Source: Cryptomeria japonica (Eukaryota > Streptophyta > Pinopsida > Cupressales > Cupressaceae). From it: a stretch of 64,000 bases of DNA. How positions within the stretch are numbered: the first letter of the stretch is position 1; each line of letters begins with the position of its first letter. The notes under the pieces are model-generated. The model was not told where the DNA came from. It saw only the letters and a program-made list of their open reading frames with translations, and did not search any database. Location of the stretch: positions 24,122,501-24,186,500 of the forward strand of contig NC_081413.1 in NCBI RefSeq assembly GCF_030272615.1, written 5' to 3'. The position numbers were made by a program, and so were the translations under genes. Shown piece by piece: positions 23,531 to 36,200 of this stretch.

Positions 23531-26406
23531 ATGAGAGCATCAACTGTTTGTGTGGAAGTGATGTATACCACATAATGAATTATATGAGGATTGGACTATT
23601 GGGACCTCATATGCCCACTTCTCAAAGAAAAAGAGTATGTACAGGAGTGTAATTGTTAGGAATTGGCTCCTAAAAGTTCAAAAAGGAGGGTCACGATTGC
23701 CAAAACCCCTGACTAGAAAGAACTTCATCATAGAAGTACGAGACATTGTGATACTTCTGAATAGGCTGAAGGGAAATTCCTACTCCTTTTACTGGGAAGA
23801 TTGGATGTATTTTTACATTTAGGTGCTTTTATCTGGTGACAGATACCTTGATTGGGCTCAGGTGATTTTCAAGAGACTTCATGAAGGCTTGAGTAACTTT
23901 CTAGGAATGTCTGGTTTTTATATGTCCCCTTACCTTTTATACATATTAGCTTGTACAAGAGATTGGCCTGGTTTGCTAAATGAATCATGGGTGGATGGCA
24001 TGAAGATATATGATTATTATCCTTTGCTACAACAACAAAAACAAGTAGAATGAATTGATAGATGGAATGGTGCCTTCGCAGAAAACATTGCTTTTCAGCT
24101 CCACGGTCATGTAAACAAGAGGATGTCAGATGAAGCAATGGAATTTATAAGTATATATGGTATCTTCTTTATTCAATTTCCCAGGTTCACCTACCTTTGG
24201 GTAGGTGGTTTCAAGGGTCAACCATTCAAGCTACCTAGGTATGCCTTTGACAACTATGTGCTTATAGAGGTGAGAAAGCAACTAGCTTACATTGATAAAA
24301 GGTTGGGAGCAAAAGGTGAATCCGGAGTTGTCTTCCCTATTGAACTTGGATACTATGGCTGCAAATCCGTATCCGATGCTCTAAATTTGGAATTGGAATT
24401 TAAAAAGATGAACCTACAGCCTTATGTTGCAAGACGTAGGTTTGATAGCAGAGGTTATGCCATTGAAAATCTAAATGTGGATAACCATTTTTGTCATGAA
24501 CCTCAGTTGGAGGATTATTGGGAGAATTACAGTGACGAATATGAAGTAAGAAGAAGATTGTGGTCAAGGTTTACTTTGCAGCAAATAATCAATATATCCA
24601 GAGTGCAGGAGGATACAGGGGAAGATATTCTGGATTCTGAGTTCAACACAGAGGTTCAAGGAAAGTCAATCCTTGAGGTTGATTGGAATAAAAAGGAAGA
24701 TGACAATATTCAAGCTAGAACTTTTAATGTTATAAGAAGAATTGAGAGATGGTTGAGGGATCAAAAGTTTAAGAAGGGATCGCTCATATCCTCACATGAA
24801 CTAAGAGTTGATTCACACATTCTGACTCAATCTCCCATTTCCTCCATTAATTAAATGGTTAATGTTGTAGGTGGTTCAAGGCCTATTGTTGAAAAAATCC
24901 AACCTAGGAGATCAAAGAGGTCACCATCAGGTTCTACAGCCGCCCGAGTAACTTGGTCCAAGAGCAAGAAAAAGAGTAAAGAGCCCATATTGAGTCAGAT
25001 TGTAGTGGACTTGGATCCTAGCGAAGAGGTAGAAGCAGTAATGGATCAACAAGATTTAAGTGAGTCTGCGATGCAGGAAATGGACATAAGAAAAGAAATG
25101 GAGAGTGAAGTGGATCCCATGAACACCCTGGTTATTGTCGAATCACTAGATACTCAGGCAACTCCTCCACCCAAAGAACCTGCAAAAACACCACGATGGT
25201 TGGAAGCTGCTGTTGGGAAGAAATGAAGTTTAGTTCCAATTACAATCCTTATAGAAGACATGGTCAACAAATGTCTTGGAAACGTCTCTAAGCCAAAAAG
25301 ACTCAAGACGCAGACAATACTGAAGGTGGATGAAGCAACAGGTCTTTGGATGACTGAGATAGCCAAGCCTATTCCAGATAGAGATGTAGACCAAGCTACT
25401 GAGGAGGACTTTACAATTGAAAAAAAAGATCTGGGGGTTGCTTTGCTTGCTGTCGATGTTAAACATTTAGAGTCTTCCACAAAGAGAATAATTTCTAGAA
25501 CATGGAAGGATGAGAAGGATAAAAGGGAGTTCAAGAAAATTGTCACTCAGATGGCTGAGTACATCAATACCATTCAACATCCAAATCCCCAACCTTTATC
25601 AGAGGTGCCAATGTCTTTTGATCCTAAATCTCCGACCAATCAAAGGATGTTGGACCAAGTTCAAAGAAACAGAATAGTCACAGAGGTGTTCAATAAATGG
25701 TTGGATCTTATAATACAACAAGGATCAAACTATATCGTCAGTTTGGCAAAGGTTTATAAGGATGTTGAGACTGTGAGCAAGGAGTTGGAGTTATAGGTTG
25801 TGGCCTGGGAGAAGGAAAGAATCAAATGGGTGGCACTCCTTGCATAGATGAATGACATACAAAAATATGGAGTGATGAAGTTTCTAGCTGAAAAACCAGT
25901 GGAAAACTTGGATGATAATGTACTATGTGTATCAAGCAAAAATGTGGAGTGGTGTAATTCAATTATAAAGAAGGGCCATGAATAATCCACTAAACTGCTC
26001 AAGGGACTGACATATTTAATTGGTACAATGCAGAAGGATCTCAAGTGAAATCACATCCAGATCATGAAAGATGATTGAAGCTGCTGCAGATACGACAAAT
26101 ATCTTCCAAGAAAGGATACAATTCATTCAGAAGATGAAATCCTTGACTACAGATGATTTCTCAAAAGTAGCCAGGATCGAGTCAATTCTTGCGGTCTGTT
26201 TCGATCATCTAGAAGCACACAAGGCAAGGGTGGCACGAGTAAATATGGACAAGGAAGTGTGGAAGCAACGAATTCAGCACATTGGACCTCTTTACTTTCA
26301 GGTCATCCTGAACTTCTCGGTGATGCATTTAGAATGGCGTGGTGTGCATAGCTCGGTGGCAAAGCAGGACATATTAGTAACTTCCCTTGCCATAGTAGAG
26401 TCATGA
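23531..26406 (+). pseudogene. ORF inside the 5' LTR of element E, function unknown
   Basis: About 950 codons, interrupted by stops, parallel to 33848-36752 in the other LTR. Layout: an N-terminal globular part with ARNWLL-like, PLTR, LNRLKGNS, FYWEDW, DRYLDWAQVI and LHEGLSNF blocks; a core with DEAMEFISIYG, TYLWVGGF, PFKLPRYAFDNYVLIEV and LAYIDKRLGAK (24123-24854); a basic Ser/Lys-rich linker (24890-25010) followed by an acidic IVVDLDPSEEVE patch; then a helical tail (25260-26406) with SFDPKSP and VFNKWLDLIIQQ. No retroviral enzyme motif is seen. Both copies share frame over long stretches, so it was probably once coding. Its layout resembles ORF2 of elements F and D. Confidence 0.7.
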
Positions 26407-27171
26407 TTGATTAGGGAATCAGCTGTCGGCCTCTCTGTGGCTATTATTTTAGTTTTTCCTATTTTAGCAAATGGTTTCTTTAACCTATGGTTAAAGTAAA
26501 AGTTTTAATTGTTATGTAAAAACTACGAGCCTAGAGGCTATTTAAGCTAGGAAGTTTGTTTTCGCCAGGGCTAGAAAAACTATGATTTTTCGAGTAGCAA
26601 ACAATATCTATCTTTTTATGAATTTCTTTAAATTGGAATAACTGATTTATCAATTAAAATGATTATGGTGTGCAGTCTTTGAACCTGTGTGTTTAAACAT
26701 TGACGATCTTTTCTTGGGAAATCTGCTATGTGCATGATAGCATTTTTTTATCAGTTAATTCTATATTTTTCAGAATTCATTGTTATTATTAATTGTTAGC
26801 AGATTCATTGTGGATTGAGTTGTGTTGATCTCCCTTTTCCTCTGAGGCATGAGAGAGTATTGATCAGAATCAATACTGCTATGTATTTTCTTTGCTTTGA
26901 ATTTATGAAATGAACATGTGTGAGAAACAAAGTCTGTGAGCTCTTATTTAATCTTCAAAATATTCTCTCTATTTTATGTTGATGGAATTCCTTTGTGTTC
27001 ATAGATGAATACTAAAGCCTTTCTATGCTTTCTAGTTAAAAGTGTCTTCATTTCAAAGGTTTTTAGTGTAAAATTCATTGCAAATCATATGAGGAGCTGC
27101 CCTGTAATGCAGATGATGGATTTTGATTAGTTCATCCAACTGTTGGTTTATTTGTGTCCTTTCATTAAGGG
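26407..27171 (+). other. 3' part of element E 5' LTR, non-coding
   Basis: AT-rich, no ORF, matches 36753-37520. It probably holds the transcription start and polyadenylation signals, but no clear TATA element can be assigned. Confidence 0.5.
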
Positions 27172-28224
27172 GTGTACAAAAGTCATATTATTATTCAGAG
27201 AAAACAAATATTACAATTTCAAGAAAGCGACAAATCTATTAAGCAACAGATTTTTGGCGACTGTGCTGGGGAGTCGAATCACAAGACTAGTTGCCTAGTT
27301 GCAAGACTAGAGTCAAAGAGATATGATAGGTCCCAAAGAAGGGGGGGGATAGTTGATTCTATTTTTCAAGAGTTGCAAAACCTCAATTTTCCACCTACCT
27401 TTTTACCTCAAAGACGAGCAAGAAGTAGGCCTCCTTCCTCATCCCCATCATCTTTTGTGTCTTCAGTTTGTCAAGCTCTGACCTTGCATGGTATTGCTTT
27501 ACCAAATATAATCAACATGACTCCACTCAATATCATCTTTCCAATGGAAGTGAATAATCCTTGGGGGGTTGTTGTAGGACCATTGAACCTAGGTTTAAAT
27601 CTGAATCCCTTACCCAAAGGTGCGAGAGATCACTTGCCAAAATTCAGTGGGGATAGGAAAATCATTGTTGATGAGAACCTGAATGAATTCAATGTGGTTT
27701 GTGGGATAACAACTATTCAACATGAGGACGTTGCTGTAAGACTATTTGTCCAAACACTAACTGAAGTAGCAACAAATTGGCTGTATCACCTGCCAAACAG
27801 TGTGATAACAAATTGGCAGGATTTGAAAACAAGGTTTGAGGCAAGATTCAAAGTGGCCGAAGAGGAACATTCTCTCTTGGCTCAATTGGCCCAGTTAAAG
27901 AAAGAGATTCCGGAGTCTATGAGGGACTTTGTAGCAAAATTTGATAAGATTGTGCATAAAATTCGAGTCAATCAAAAACCCTTAGATGATAATCTAAAGT
28001 GTTTATCTATAAATTCTATGCCTTCAAAAATAGGTTTCCTGATCCACAAGCAAAGAGTTGCAAATTTAAGTGCTTCCAAAATACTTGTTGTTGAGTTGGA
28101 AGATGATCTAATCACAATAGGGAAATGGAAAAGAGAAGTACAGACACCCACTGCCCAACCTTCTACTTCTTCTGACCCTATGATCCAAAGACAGATGAAT
28201 GATGTGATTACTCTTAAAAGATAA
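27172..28224 (+). pseudogene. Element E gag, capsid region
   Basis: The open frame begins inside the LTR and runs through the primer site, so the true start is not fixed; MTPLNIIFPMEVNNPW (about 27517) is one candidate. The Ty3 gag core is clear: LPKFSGDRK, DVAVRLFVQTLTEVATNWLYHLP, WQDLKTRFEARF and LAQLKKEIPESMRDFVAKFDKI, which form the retrotransposon gag domain. Gag assembles the particle that packages element RNA. The frame continues past TAA at 28222-28224 with further stops into the nucleocapsid and protease region. Confidence 0.92.
27255..27272 (+). other. Primer-binding site of element E (tRNA-Arg type)
   Basis: TGGCGACTGTGCTGGGGA, six bases after the LTR end. From memory it matches the complement of the plant tRNA-Arg 3' end at about 16 of 18 positions, the primer reported for Ogre/Tat elements. 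Confidence 0.75.
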
Positions 28225-29031
28225 TTACCTAAAGCCAATACATCATACTCATCTCCTTATCAAGACATACCTAGGAGGAATACAAATCAGGCTTTGGGCT
28301 TTGGAAACAAGTCTTTGCAATTACCCCCTGCTTAGAAAAGATTGGAAATTGAGGCACTGCCATGTAAAGGGAGTATGTGCATTTTTCATCTCATAGATGA
28401 ACATGATGGTAGTTCCTATCCTGAGATGGTGCGTTATGCACAATTGATGAATTTTAAAGATACCCCAAATGAGTGGAGTGAGGAAGAATCTTTAAAGTAA
28501 CCCGACGACTTTGAAATCCACTTCCTAGAGTACGAGTCAGATTCAGAAAGAGGAGGTGACGTTTTGGTTACTTTAGAAGATCCTTCATGTGTTGTGCTCA
28601 CAAGGAATCAACAAAATGTAAAACCTCAGAGAGCCTCTTCATCTTCTTCTATGAATTTTAAAGGTAAGGAGATTGTTTCAAAATTTCATAACAATGATAA
28701 AAAACTGCAAGAGTCCTCATCGGTAAGGTCTATTGAAAAGGAAAGTTCATTTGATATTGTAGAATTTTGTAAATCCTCCCAAATTTAAATTATACCCGCC
28801 GAGTATCTTAAGTTAAACCCCAAAGAGCTAGATAGACTCGTTCATTTTGTAAAAGGAAATGATGTGTTACAAGCTAATAGAACACAACAGTCAGTAAATG
28901 CTACATTGTCTTCACACAGTGATGAATCAGCTTACCCTATTGCTCATGAAAGGACGCTTGAAATAACCGCCTTCCAAACAAATGATGCTTTGTCTTCCCT
29001 TGAGTCAAAGCCTAAGCCCTTTTACATGTAA
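28225..29031 (+). pseudogene. Element E gag C-terminal region
   Basis: Same frame as gag, with stops near 28335, 28498 and 28786. CIFHLIDEHDGSSYPEM (about 28380) occupies the place of the C-x2-H-type zinc site seen in Tat gag. The remainder is Ser/Lys-rich linker, with 28564-28788 the longest open piece, leading into the protease. Confidence 0.7.
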
Positions 29032-29478
29032 TTGTTTATAAATGATCATAAATTAAACAATTGTATTATAGATTCAGGTGCATCAGATAATATAATGCCT
29101 TCTGCAGTAGCTAAAGTGTTAGGGTTATCCTTGAGAAAATTTTTTGGCAGATGTTACTCTATGGATTCAAAACAGATTCCTTTGTTAGGACAAATTAAGG
29201 ATGCTCAAGTAGTTCTTTCTGCCCACCCAAATAAAAGAATCAAGTTGACTATTCTAATAGATGACATCCCAACTATCTATGTCATGTTGCTAAGTCATAC
29301 ATTCTATAGAGACTTAGGAGGAGAAAAACAAAAATGGATTGGTCACAAGACACAATTCCTATTGGAAAATAGCGAGTCATTTTGCAGCCTGAACCAAAGT
29401 CTAAATTCACGGTTTTCCCTTCTGATGATCCAAGGGCTCAAATTCTGTATCATGAATGTCAATTTGAAAAATACATGA
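29032..29478 (+). pseudogene. Element E aspartic protease
   Basis: CIIDSGASDNIMPSAVAKVLGLSL carries the D-S-G-A active-site triad of retropepsins, followed by a hydrophobic flap region (KLTILIDDIPTIYVMLL). It would cleave the gag-pol precursor. It remains in the gag frame, and the downstream domains are in other frames. Confidence 0.9.
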
Positions 29479-29519
29479 TTTTGTCTGATAATGAGGTAGT
29501 GAGAGATCCATCACAGCCA

Positions 29520-29940
29520 AAGGGAGAAGAAAGTTTGTGGTTAATGGAGTTTGATGGAAGTTGTGCAACGTCAGTCTTAGGCGTAGGAGTAGTGTTAATT
29601 CTGCCTTATAATAATCATATTCCTTTTTTTTTAAATTGGAATTTAAGAACACCAACAATATGGCTGAGTATGAGGCTTTGTTGTTAGGTTTAGTTGAAGC
29701 TAAGAGACTGGGAATAAAACTCCTGTGAGTCAAAAGAGATGCTGAATTGATTGTAAAACAGGTCAGAGGGTTGTTTAATTTAAAAAATGAAAGGCTAAAA
29801 CACTACCGAAATAGAGTTTGGGACGAAATCGAAGATTTTGATGCATTTTCCATTGAGGCTATTCCTAGAGAACAAAATTCAAAAGTAGATTCGTTAGCCG
29901 TGTCAGCCTCCTTACTGATTCCACATCCTAAATTTGTTGA
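29520..29940 (+). pseudogene. Additional RNase H domain placed before RT in element E
   Basis: Across one stop and a frame change it reads WLMEFDGSCATSVLGVGVVL (D), EYEALLLGLVEAKRLGIK (E), VKRDAELIVKQVRGLFNLKN (D) and PREQNSKVDSLAV (D). All four RNase H acidic residues are retained, and the sequence resembles the archaeal/plant-type second RNase H of Tat elements. Here it lies between protease and RT rather than after the native RNase H. It probably supplied the RNase H activity, since the native domain is degenerate. Confidence 0.85.
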
Positions 29941-30526
29941 TGATATTTACATAGTAGAGTTAATATATCGGCCTAGTGTCCCAGATAATTTGAATTTTGG
30001 CAAGTATTTGAAAATGACAAGCAAATTAATAATTTTATGCAAAGTGTAGAAACATTTGCTATTACATATTTTGAAGGTTCAGATGCAGTGTAAGGAATTT
30101 TCACCAGAACGGGCTAAGGAGTTGACTGATGGAGATATGTAATTAAAAGGTAACAAGATCCCTAAAGGGTTGGTTTCATTAGAACGTCTATTCGATCGTC
30201 ATGATGCCTACAAGAAAAACAAAGGTGACAAGTCTCCTGAGGTTCAAGATGTTGGAGGTTATGAAAGGATTAACATTGGTACTGAAGATGAACCCAAATA
30301 TATCAATCTGGGAAAATGTTGTATGCTCATAGAAAAAGAGAGGTTCATTAGTCTCCTACTAGAGTTCAAAGATGTATTCACTTGATGTTATGATGATCTA
30401 AAGAATTTCAGAGATAGAAAATTTCAGCATCAAATTCCCTTGAAACCTGGAGTAAGTCCTTTTCGATAAAAGCTCTGAAGCTTCAATCCTAAAGTAGCTG
30501 AGGCAATATTTTAGGAGGTAGATAAA
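29941..30526 (+). pseudogene. Element E linker between extra RNase H and RT
   Basis: Open pieces in the RT frame (30170-30385: LERLFDRHDAYKKNKGD, YINLGKCC, LLLEFKDVFT). The following FQHQIPLKPGVSPFR just before RT matches the conserved entry to Ty3 RT (usually HRIPLKPGAKPVRQ). Stops occur near 30383 and 30468. Confidence 0.75.
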
Positions 30527-31228
30527 ATGTTAAAGGATATGATTATATACCCCATCCATCATTCTACATGGATAGCCAACATTGTTCCTATTAGGAAGAA
30601 GAATGGAGAAATAAGGATCTGTGTAGATTTTAGAAATCTGAATCAAGCCAACCAAAAAGATAACTATCCATTACCAGCTATGGACCATATTTTACAAACA
30701 GTTTCAGGTTTCGAGATGATGTCCATGCTTGATGGATTTTCAGATTATAATCATATCAGTGTTCTGGAAGGTGATCAACATAAGACTACCTTTATTACTC
30801 CCTGGGGTACCTTTGCTTATAACAGAATTCCATTTGGTTTAATCAATGTAGGAGCAACATTTCAACAAGCTATGGATTTGTCCTTTGGTCATTTGAAGGA
30901 TAAGATAATTGTTGTGTATCTCGATGATTTAACCGTTCTCTCAAAAAGAAGAAAACATCACCTGAGGGATCTAAGATAAGTGCTACAGAGGTGCCATGAG
31001 CATGGGGTGTCCCAAAACCCAAAAAAGTCAGTGTTTGGGGTGACAGAGGGTAAACTGCTTGGCCGTATTGTTTCTAAAGAAGGAGTAAGAATAGATCCTG
31101 AAAGGGTAAAGGCAATTCAACAGCTAGGTCTACCATGAAATAGAAATGCAGTTAGATCCTTCTTTGGACAAGTAAATGTTCTAAGGAGATTCATCCCAGA
31201 TTTTGCATAGACTACCAAGTATATTGTA
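30527..31228 (+). pseudogene. Element E reverse transcriptase
   Basis: Ty3-type RT with WIANIVPIRKKNGEIRICVDFRNLN, the A-box SMLDGFSDYNHI (catalytic D), TPWGTFAYNRIPFGLINVGATFQ and the intact catalytic YLDDLTV (about 30918). It continues as a degraded thumb (LGRIVSKEGVRIDPERVKAIQ, RSFFGQVNVLRRFIPDFA). Stops near 30977, 31136 and 31208 end activity. Confidence 0.95.
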
Positions 31229-31231
31229 AAT

Positions 31232-31948
31232 TTGATGAGTGATAAACAAGCCTTTAAATGGAATGAGGAAGGGAAGAAAGCATTCAGATCAATAAAGAAT
31301 GCTATTGGTCATGCGCCTGTTATGGTTAATCCCGATTTTAAGAAGGATTTTTTTATCTATTGTTATGCCTCAGAGTATACTATGTCAGGAGTTCTATTAC
31401 AGAGGAATGAGGATAATGAAGAAGTACCAATATCTTTCATGAGTGTACCATTGAAAAAGAATGAATTGAAATATTCATTAATGGAAAAACAAGCATATGC
31501 AGTTGTGAAAGCCGTAAAACAGTTCAGGTACTATATTCTTCATTCCCATGCAATTGTTTATGTGCCTCATTCTACAGTGAAGAGCATATTGACACAACAT
31601 GATATAAGAATGAATAATAGAGCCTCCTGGGTGTCAAAGATTCAAGAGTTCAATTTAGATATTAAGCCCACAAAGTTGGTAAGAGGACAGGGTCTGTGCA
31701 AATTAATTGCTGAAAGTAAGGAAGAAATGATGGAAGAATTGCCTTTAGTCTTGTTTGTCAGACTTCAGGATTCCTGGTTTACAGATGTTGCTTACTATTT
31801 GACCTATGGAGATTGCCCAATACATCTTTCTTCAAAAGAAAAGTGGAACTTAAGGCTAAAGGCTGCCAAATATGTCATTTTTAATGATGTATTATATAAA
31901 AGGGGATTAGATGGAACTTTCTTACGCTGTGTAGATAAATCACTCTAG
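31232..31948 (+). pseudogene. Element E native RNase H, catalytically degenerate
   Basis: Follows RT in frame: FKWNEEGKKAFRSIKNAI, FFIYCYASEYTMSGVLLQ, LMEKQAYAVVKAVKQFRYYI and VYVPHSTVKSIL. The aspartate normally found in YCDAS is Tyr here, and the TDH aspartate is Pro (VPH); only the middle Glu remains. Loss of native RNase H residues in elements with an extra RNase H is the pattern known for the Tat lineage. The ORF ends with the start of the integrase N-terminal region. Confidence 0.85.
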
Positions 31949-33038
31949 GAGTCACTGTTGAAAACCTTCCACGATGAAGCCTGTGGCAGCCATTTTTCAT
32001 CAATAGTAACTGCTTACAAAATTTTGAGGAATTGCTATTATTGGCCGGGAATGTTCAAAGATGTGTATGCATGGGTGGCCAAGTGTGAGAAATGTAAATT
32101 GTTCACTGGTAAGCCGCAACTTGCAGCATTACTGCTCCGACTTGTGATTGTGGATGAACCCTTCAAATAATGGGGTTTGGATTTTATAGGTCCTTTGACG
32201 CCTACTTCAAGTGCAGGGCATACACATATATTGACAGCCACATACTATTTTACTAAATGGGTTGAAGCCATTCCAGTACGGAAAACATCTTTGAAGGTTG
32301 TCTGTAATTTTCTCAAAGAAAATATCTTGGTTCGATTTGGAGTTCTGCTAAAAATTGTGGTTGATAATGCCACTAACTTCTGTTCTGCTGAGGTTTCATT
32401 ATTTTTCTCTAATCATGGGATATCTCTCTCTCTCTCTCTCACTCATCCGATTGCTATCCTTAGGGAAATGGTCAGGCAGAATCCAACAACAAAATCTAAT
32501 AAATATTATGAAGAAATTGGTGAGCGAAAATTTCAAAGATTGGCATAAAAAATTGTATGAAGCTCTTTGGGCTGATCGTACATCACCAAAATGGGCTATT
32601 GGGATGTCACCCTTTGAATTGGTCTATGGTGTAGGAGCTCAGGTAGCACTTCCTCTGGAACTTGCAGCTACCAAGTTACAAATTGTCATTGAGGATGCTT
32701 ACTTTCAAGATTCTTTGGAAAAATGGATTATGCATTTGATGAGGATTGATGAGGAAAGAGACAAGTTGGTATATCAGATAATAGAGGACCAGATGAGGGT
32801 AAAAAAGATATTTGATAAGCAGGCGAAGCCACAAAAATTCATGCTGGGTGATCAGGTCTTGCTTTGGGACAGAAGAAGGGAACCAAAAGGAGCACAAACA
32901 AAGTTTGAATCGCTATGGAAGGGACCATTTGTGATTCAGAAGGTAAAAGTCCCTAACTCTTTTAGAATTGCATATCGAGATGATACTATTCTTCCCCTGA
33001 CCTATAATGACCAGGATTTGAAATTATACCAATTGTAA
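31949..33038 (+). pseudogene. Element E integrase
   Basis: The N-terminal zinc domain has H-x6-H (HDEACGSH) and CEKCK. The core has GLDFIGPL (first D), VVDNATNF (second D) and, in another frame, GNGQAESNNK (catalytic E, about 32463), then W-R-T-S-like ADRTSPKWAIGMSPFELVYG and a C-terminal part with LGDQVLLWDRRREPKGAQTKFESLWKGPFVI split by no stop. Frame changes occur at the CT repeat (32426-32441) and just after. Integrase inserts the cDNA into the genome. Confidence 0.93.
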
Positions 33039-33208
33039 ATGAGAGTCCCTCATGGTTTTGTATATATTTTTTTGGCTTGATTAGTTTGTAGTGTCTTTTC
33101 TCTTGTTTGTGTCTGTTTTTGGTCCTTAAATAAAGTTTTCTTGCAAAACCAGAGATCTTGGAGTTCATATCTAGTTCCCTTATAGTCCTAGTCCCCAGTC
33201 AGAGCCGA
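33039..33208 (+). other. Element E 3' leader to LTR
   Basis: Non-coding. The segment before the LTR (ending CAGAGCCGA) is only weakly purine-rich, so the polypurine tract is eroded or atypical. Confidence 0.6.
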
Positions 33209-36200
33209 TGTTAGCCCCCCTACAATTTTCCATTTTTAATGATCAAGCTCGCGGGTTGCCTTATGGTGTCTTTATTTCTTCCGGGTCTTTTTGTACTCCT
33301 TCGTGTTGAACTTAAGCCGTTGAACTCTTAAAAATAGTTCAAAAAAGGTTCAAAGCGCATTTTAGAAAAAAAGGTCATCAGCGGTCTTTGTCTCCACTAA
33401 AGCAAGCATGTTATTGTTGTGTGTTTGGAACTTTGAACCCATGAACCATTTGTCTTTTTGGTTCAAGGTTCAAAAGGTTCAAAATGTCTTTTGTGAGTCA
33501 TGACTATGTGATGTTGCTTAATGAACGGATGTCAATATGTGTTAAGTCAGTTTTGAATTTGACCCATGAACCATTTGTCTTTTTGATTCAATGGTTCAAA
33601 GGTTCAAAGTTCTTTTTTGATAATCATGATTATTGCTAGTTCCCGGTATTGTTTTGTGCCGCTAATTCATTGTTGTACTTTCTGGTTGAACTTGAACCAT
33701 TGAACTCTTCATGAGATGGTTGAAGGTTCATAAGTTTCACTCAAAAAGTAGTTCTAAGGCTTTTGTTAATACCGAAAGTGGCACGGAACGGAGGAATATT
33801 CCTTGAACCTAATAGTTTAAAATTAAAAAAAAATATGAAAATCAATCATGAGAGTGTCAATTGTTTGTGCAGAAGTGATGGATACCACACAAGGATTATA
33901 TGAGGATTGGACTATTGGGACCTCACACGCCTACTTCTCAGAGAAAAAGTGTATGTACAAGAGTGTAATTGCTAGGAATTGGCTCCTCAATGATAAAAAA
34001 GGGGGGTCACGGCTGCCAAAGCCCTTGACTAGAGAGCACTTCATCACATAAGTGCGAGACATTGTGATACTTCTAAATAGGCTGAAGGGAAATTCTCACT
34101 CCTTTTACTGGGAAGATTGGATATATTTTTACATTCAGGTGTTGTTATCTAGTGACAGATACCTTGATTGGGCTCAGGTGATTGCCGAGAGACTTCATGA
34201 AGGCTTGAGTAACTTCGTGGGAATGTCTAGATTTTATATATCCTCTTACCTTTTCTACATATTAGCTTGTATAAGATATTGGCCTGGTTTTCTAAATGAA
34301 TCATGGGTGGATGACATGAAGATATATGATTATTATCCTTTGTTAAAACAACAAAAACATGTAGAACGAATCGATAGATGGAATGGTGCCTTCCCAGAAA
34401 ACTTGCTTTTGAGCTCCAGGGTCATGTGAGCAAGAGGATGTCAGATGAAGCAATGGAATTTATAAGTATATATGGTAGATTCTTTATTCAATTTCCTAAG
34501 TTCACCTACCTTTGGGTAGGTGGTTTTGAAGGTAAACCATTCAAGCTACCTAGGTATGCCTTTGACAACTATGTGCTTATAGAGGTGAGCAGGAAACTAG
34601 CTTACATTGATAAAAGGTTGGGAGCAAAATGTGAATCCAAAGTTTTCTTCCCCGTTGAACTTGGATACTACAGTTGCAAATCTGTATTCGACGCTCTAAA
34701 TTTGGAATTGGAATTTAGAAAGATGAACCTACAACCTTATGTTGCAAGACATAGGTTTTATAGTAGAGGTTATGACATTGAAAATCTAAATGTGGACAAC
34801 CATTTTTGTCATGAACCTTAGTTGGAGGATTATTGGGAGAATTGCAGTGACGAATATGAAGTAAGAAGAAGACTGTGGTCAAGGTTTACTTTGCAGCTAA
34901 TAATCACCATGAAGCTTTCTATCAATATATCTAGAGTGCAAGAGGATATAGGGGAATATATTCTGGATCCTAAGTTCAACGCAGAGGTTCAAGGAAAGCC
35001 AATCCCTGAGGTTGATTGGAATAAAAAGAAAGATGACAATATTCAAGCCATAACTTTTAATGTTATAAGAAGAAATGAGAGATGGTTGAGGGATCAAAAG
35101 TTTAAGAAGGGATCAGTCATATCCTCACATGAACTAAGAGTTGATTCACACATTGTGACTCAATCTCCCATTTCCTCCACTAATGAAATTATTAATGTTG
35201 CAGGTGGTTCAAGGCCTATTGTTGAAAAAATCCAACCTAGGAGATCAAAGGGGTCACCATCAGGTTCTACAACCGCCCGAGTAACTTGGTCCAGGAGAAA
35301 GAAAAAGAGTAAAGAGCCCATATTGAGTTAGATTGTATTGGACCTGGATCCTAGTGAAGAGGTAGAAGCAGTAATGGAACAACAAGATTTAAGTGAGCCT
35401 ATGATGTAGGAAATGGGCATAAGAAAAAGAAATGGAGAGTGACTTGGATCCCTTGAACACCCTAGTTATTGTCAATTCACTAGATACCTAGGCAAATCCT
35501 CCACCCAAAGAACCTGAAAACACACCACAATGGTTGGAAGATGTTGTTGGGAAGAAACAAAGTGTAGTTCCAATTACAATCCCTATAGAAGACATGGTCA
35601 ACAAATGTCCTAGAAAGGTCTCCAATCCAAAAAGACTCAAGACACAGACAATGCTTGAGGTGGATGAAGCAATAGGTCATTGGACAACCGAGATAGCCAA
35701 GTCTATTCTAGATAGAGATGCAAACCAAGCTACTGAGGAGTACTTTACAGTTGAAAAAATAGATCTAGGGGGTGCTTCACGTGCTGTCGATGTTAAACAT
35801 TTAGAGTCTTTCACAAAGAGAATAATGTCTAGAACATGGAAGGACGAGAAGGATAAAAGGGAGCTGAAGAAAATTGTCACTCAGATGGTTGAGTACATCA
35901 ATGCCATTCACCATCCAAATCACCAACCTTTATCACAAGTGCTAGTGTCTTTTGATCCCAAATCTCCGGCCAATCAATAGATGTTGGACCAGGTTCAAAG
36001 AAACAAAATAGTCACAAAGATGTTCAATAAATGGTTGGATCTTATAATACAACAAGTATTAGACTATATCATCAGTCTGGTAATGGTTTATAAGGATGCT
36101 GAGACTGTGAGCAAGGAGTTGGAGTTAGATGTTGTGGCCCGGGAGAAGGAAAGAATCAAATGGGTGGCAGTTCTTGCACAGATGAATGACATACAAAAAT

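Larger units (their letters stand above)
22887..27248 (+). repeat. 5' LTR of element E
   Basis: 4362 bases. The first 600 bases are rich in GGTTCAAA/TTGAAC motifs, including a repeated block around 23126-23170 and 23250-23292. The middle holds a broken ORF, and the last 800 bases are AT-rich and non-coding. Confidence 0.95.

Noticed and set aside
30527-33038. Intact mobile Ty3 element
   Set aside because: Catalytic motifs remain readable, but stops and frame changes occur in every domain, so E is not autonomous now.
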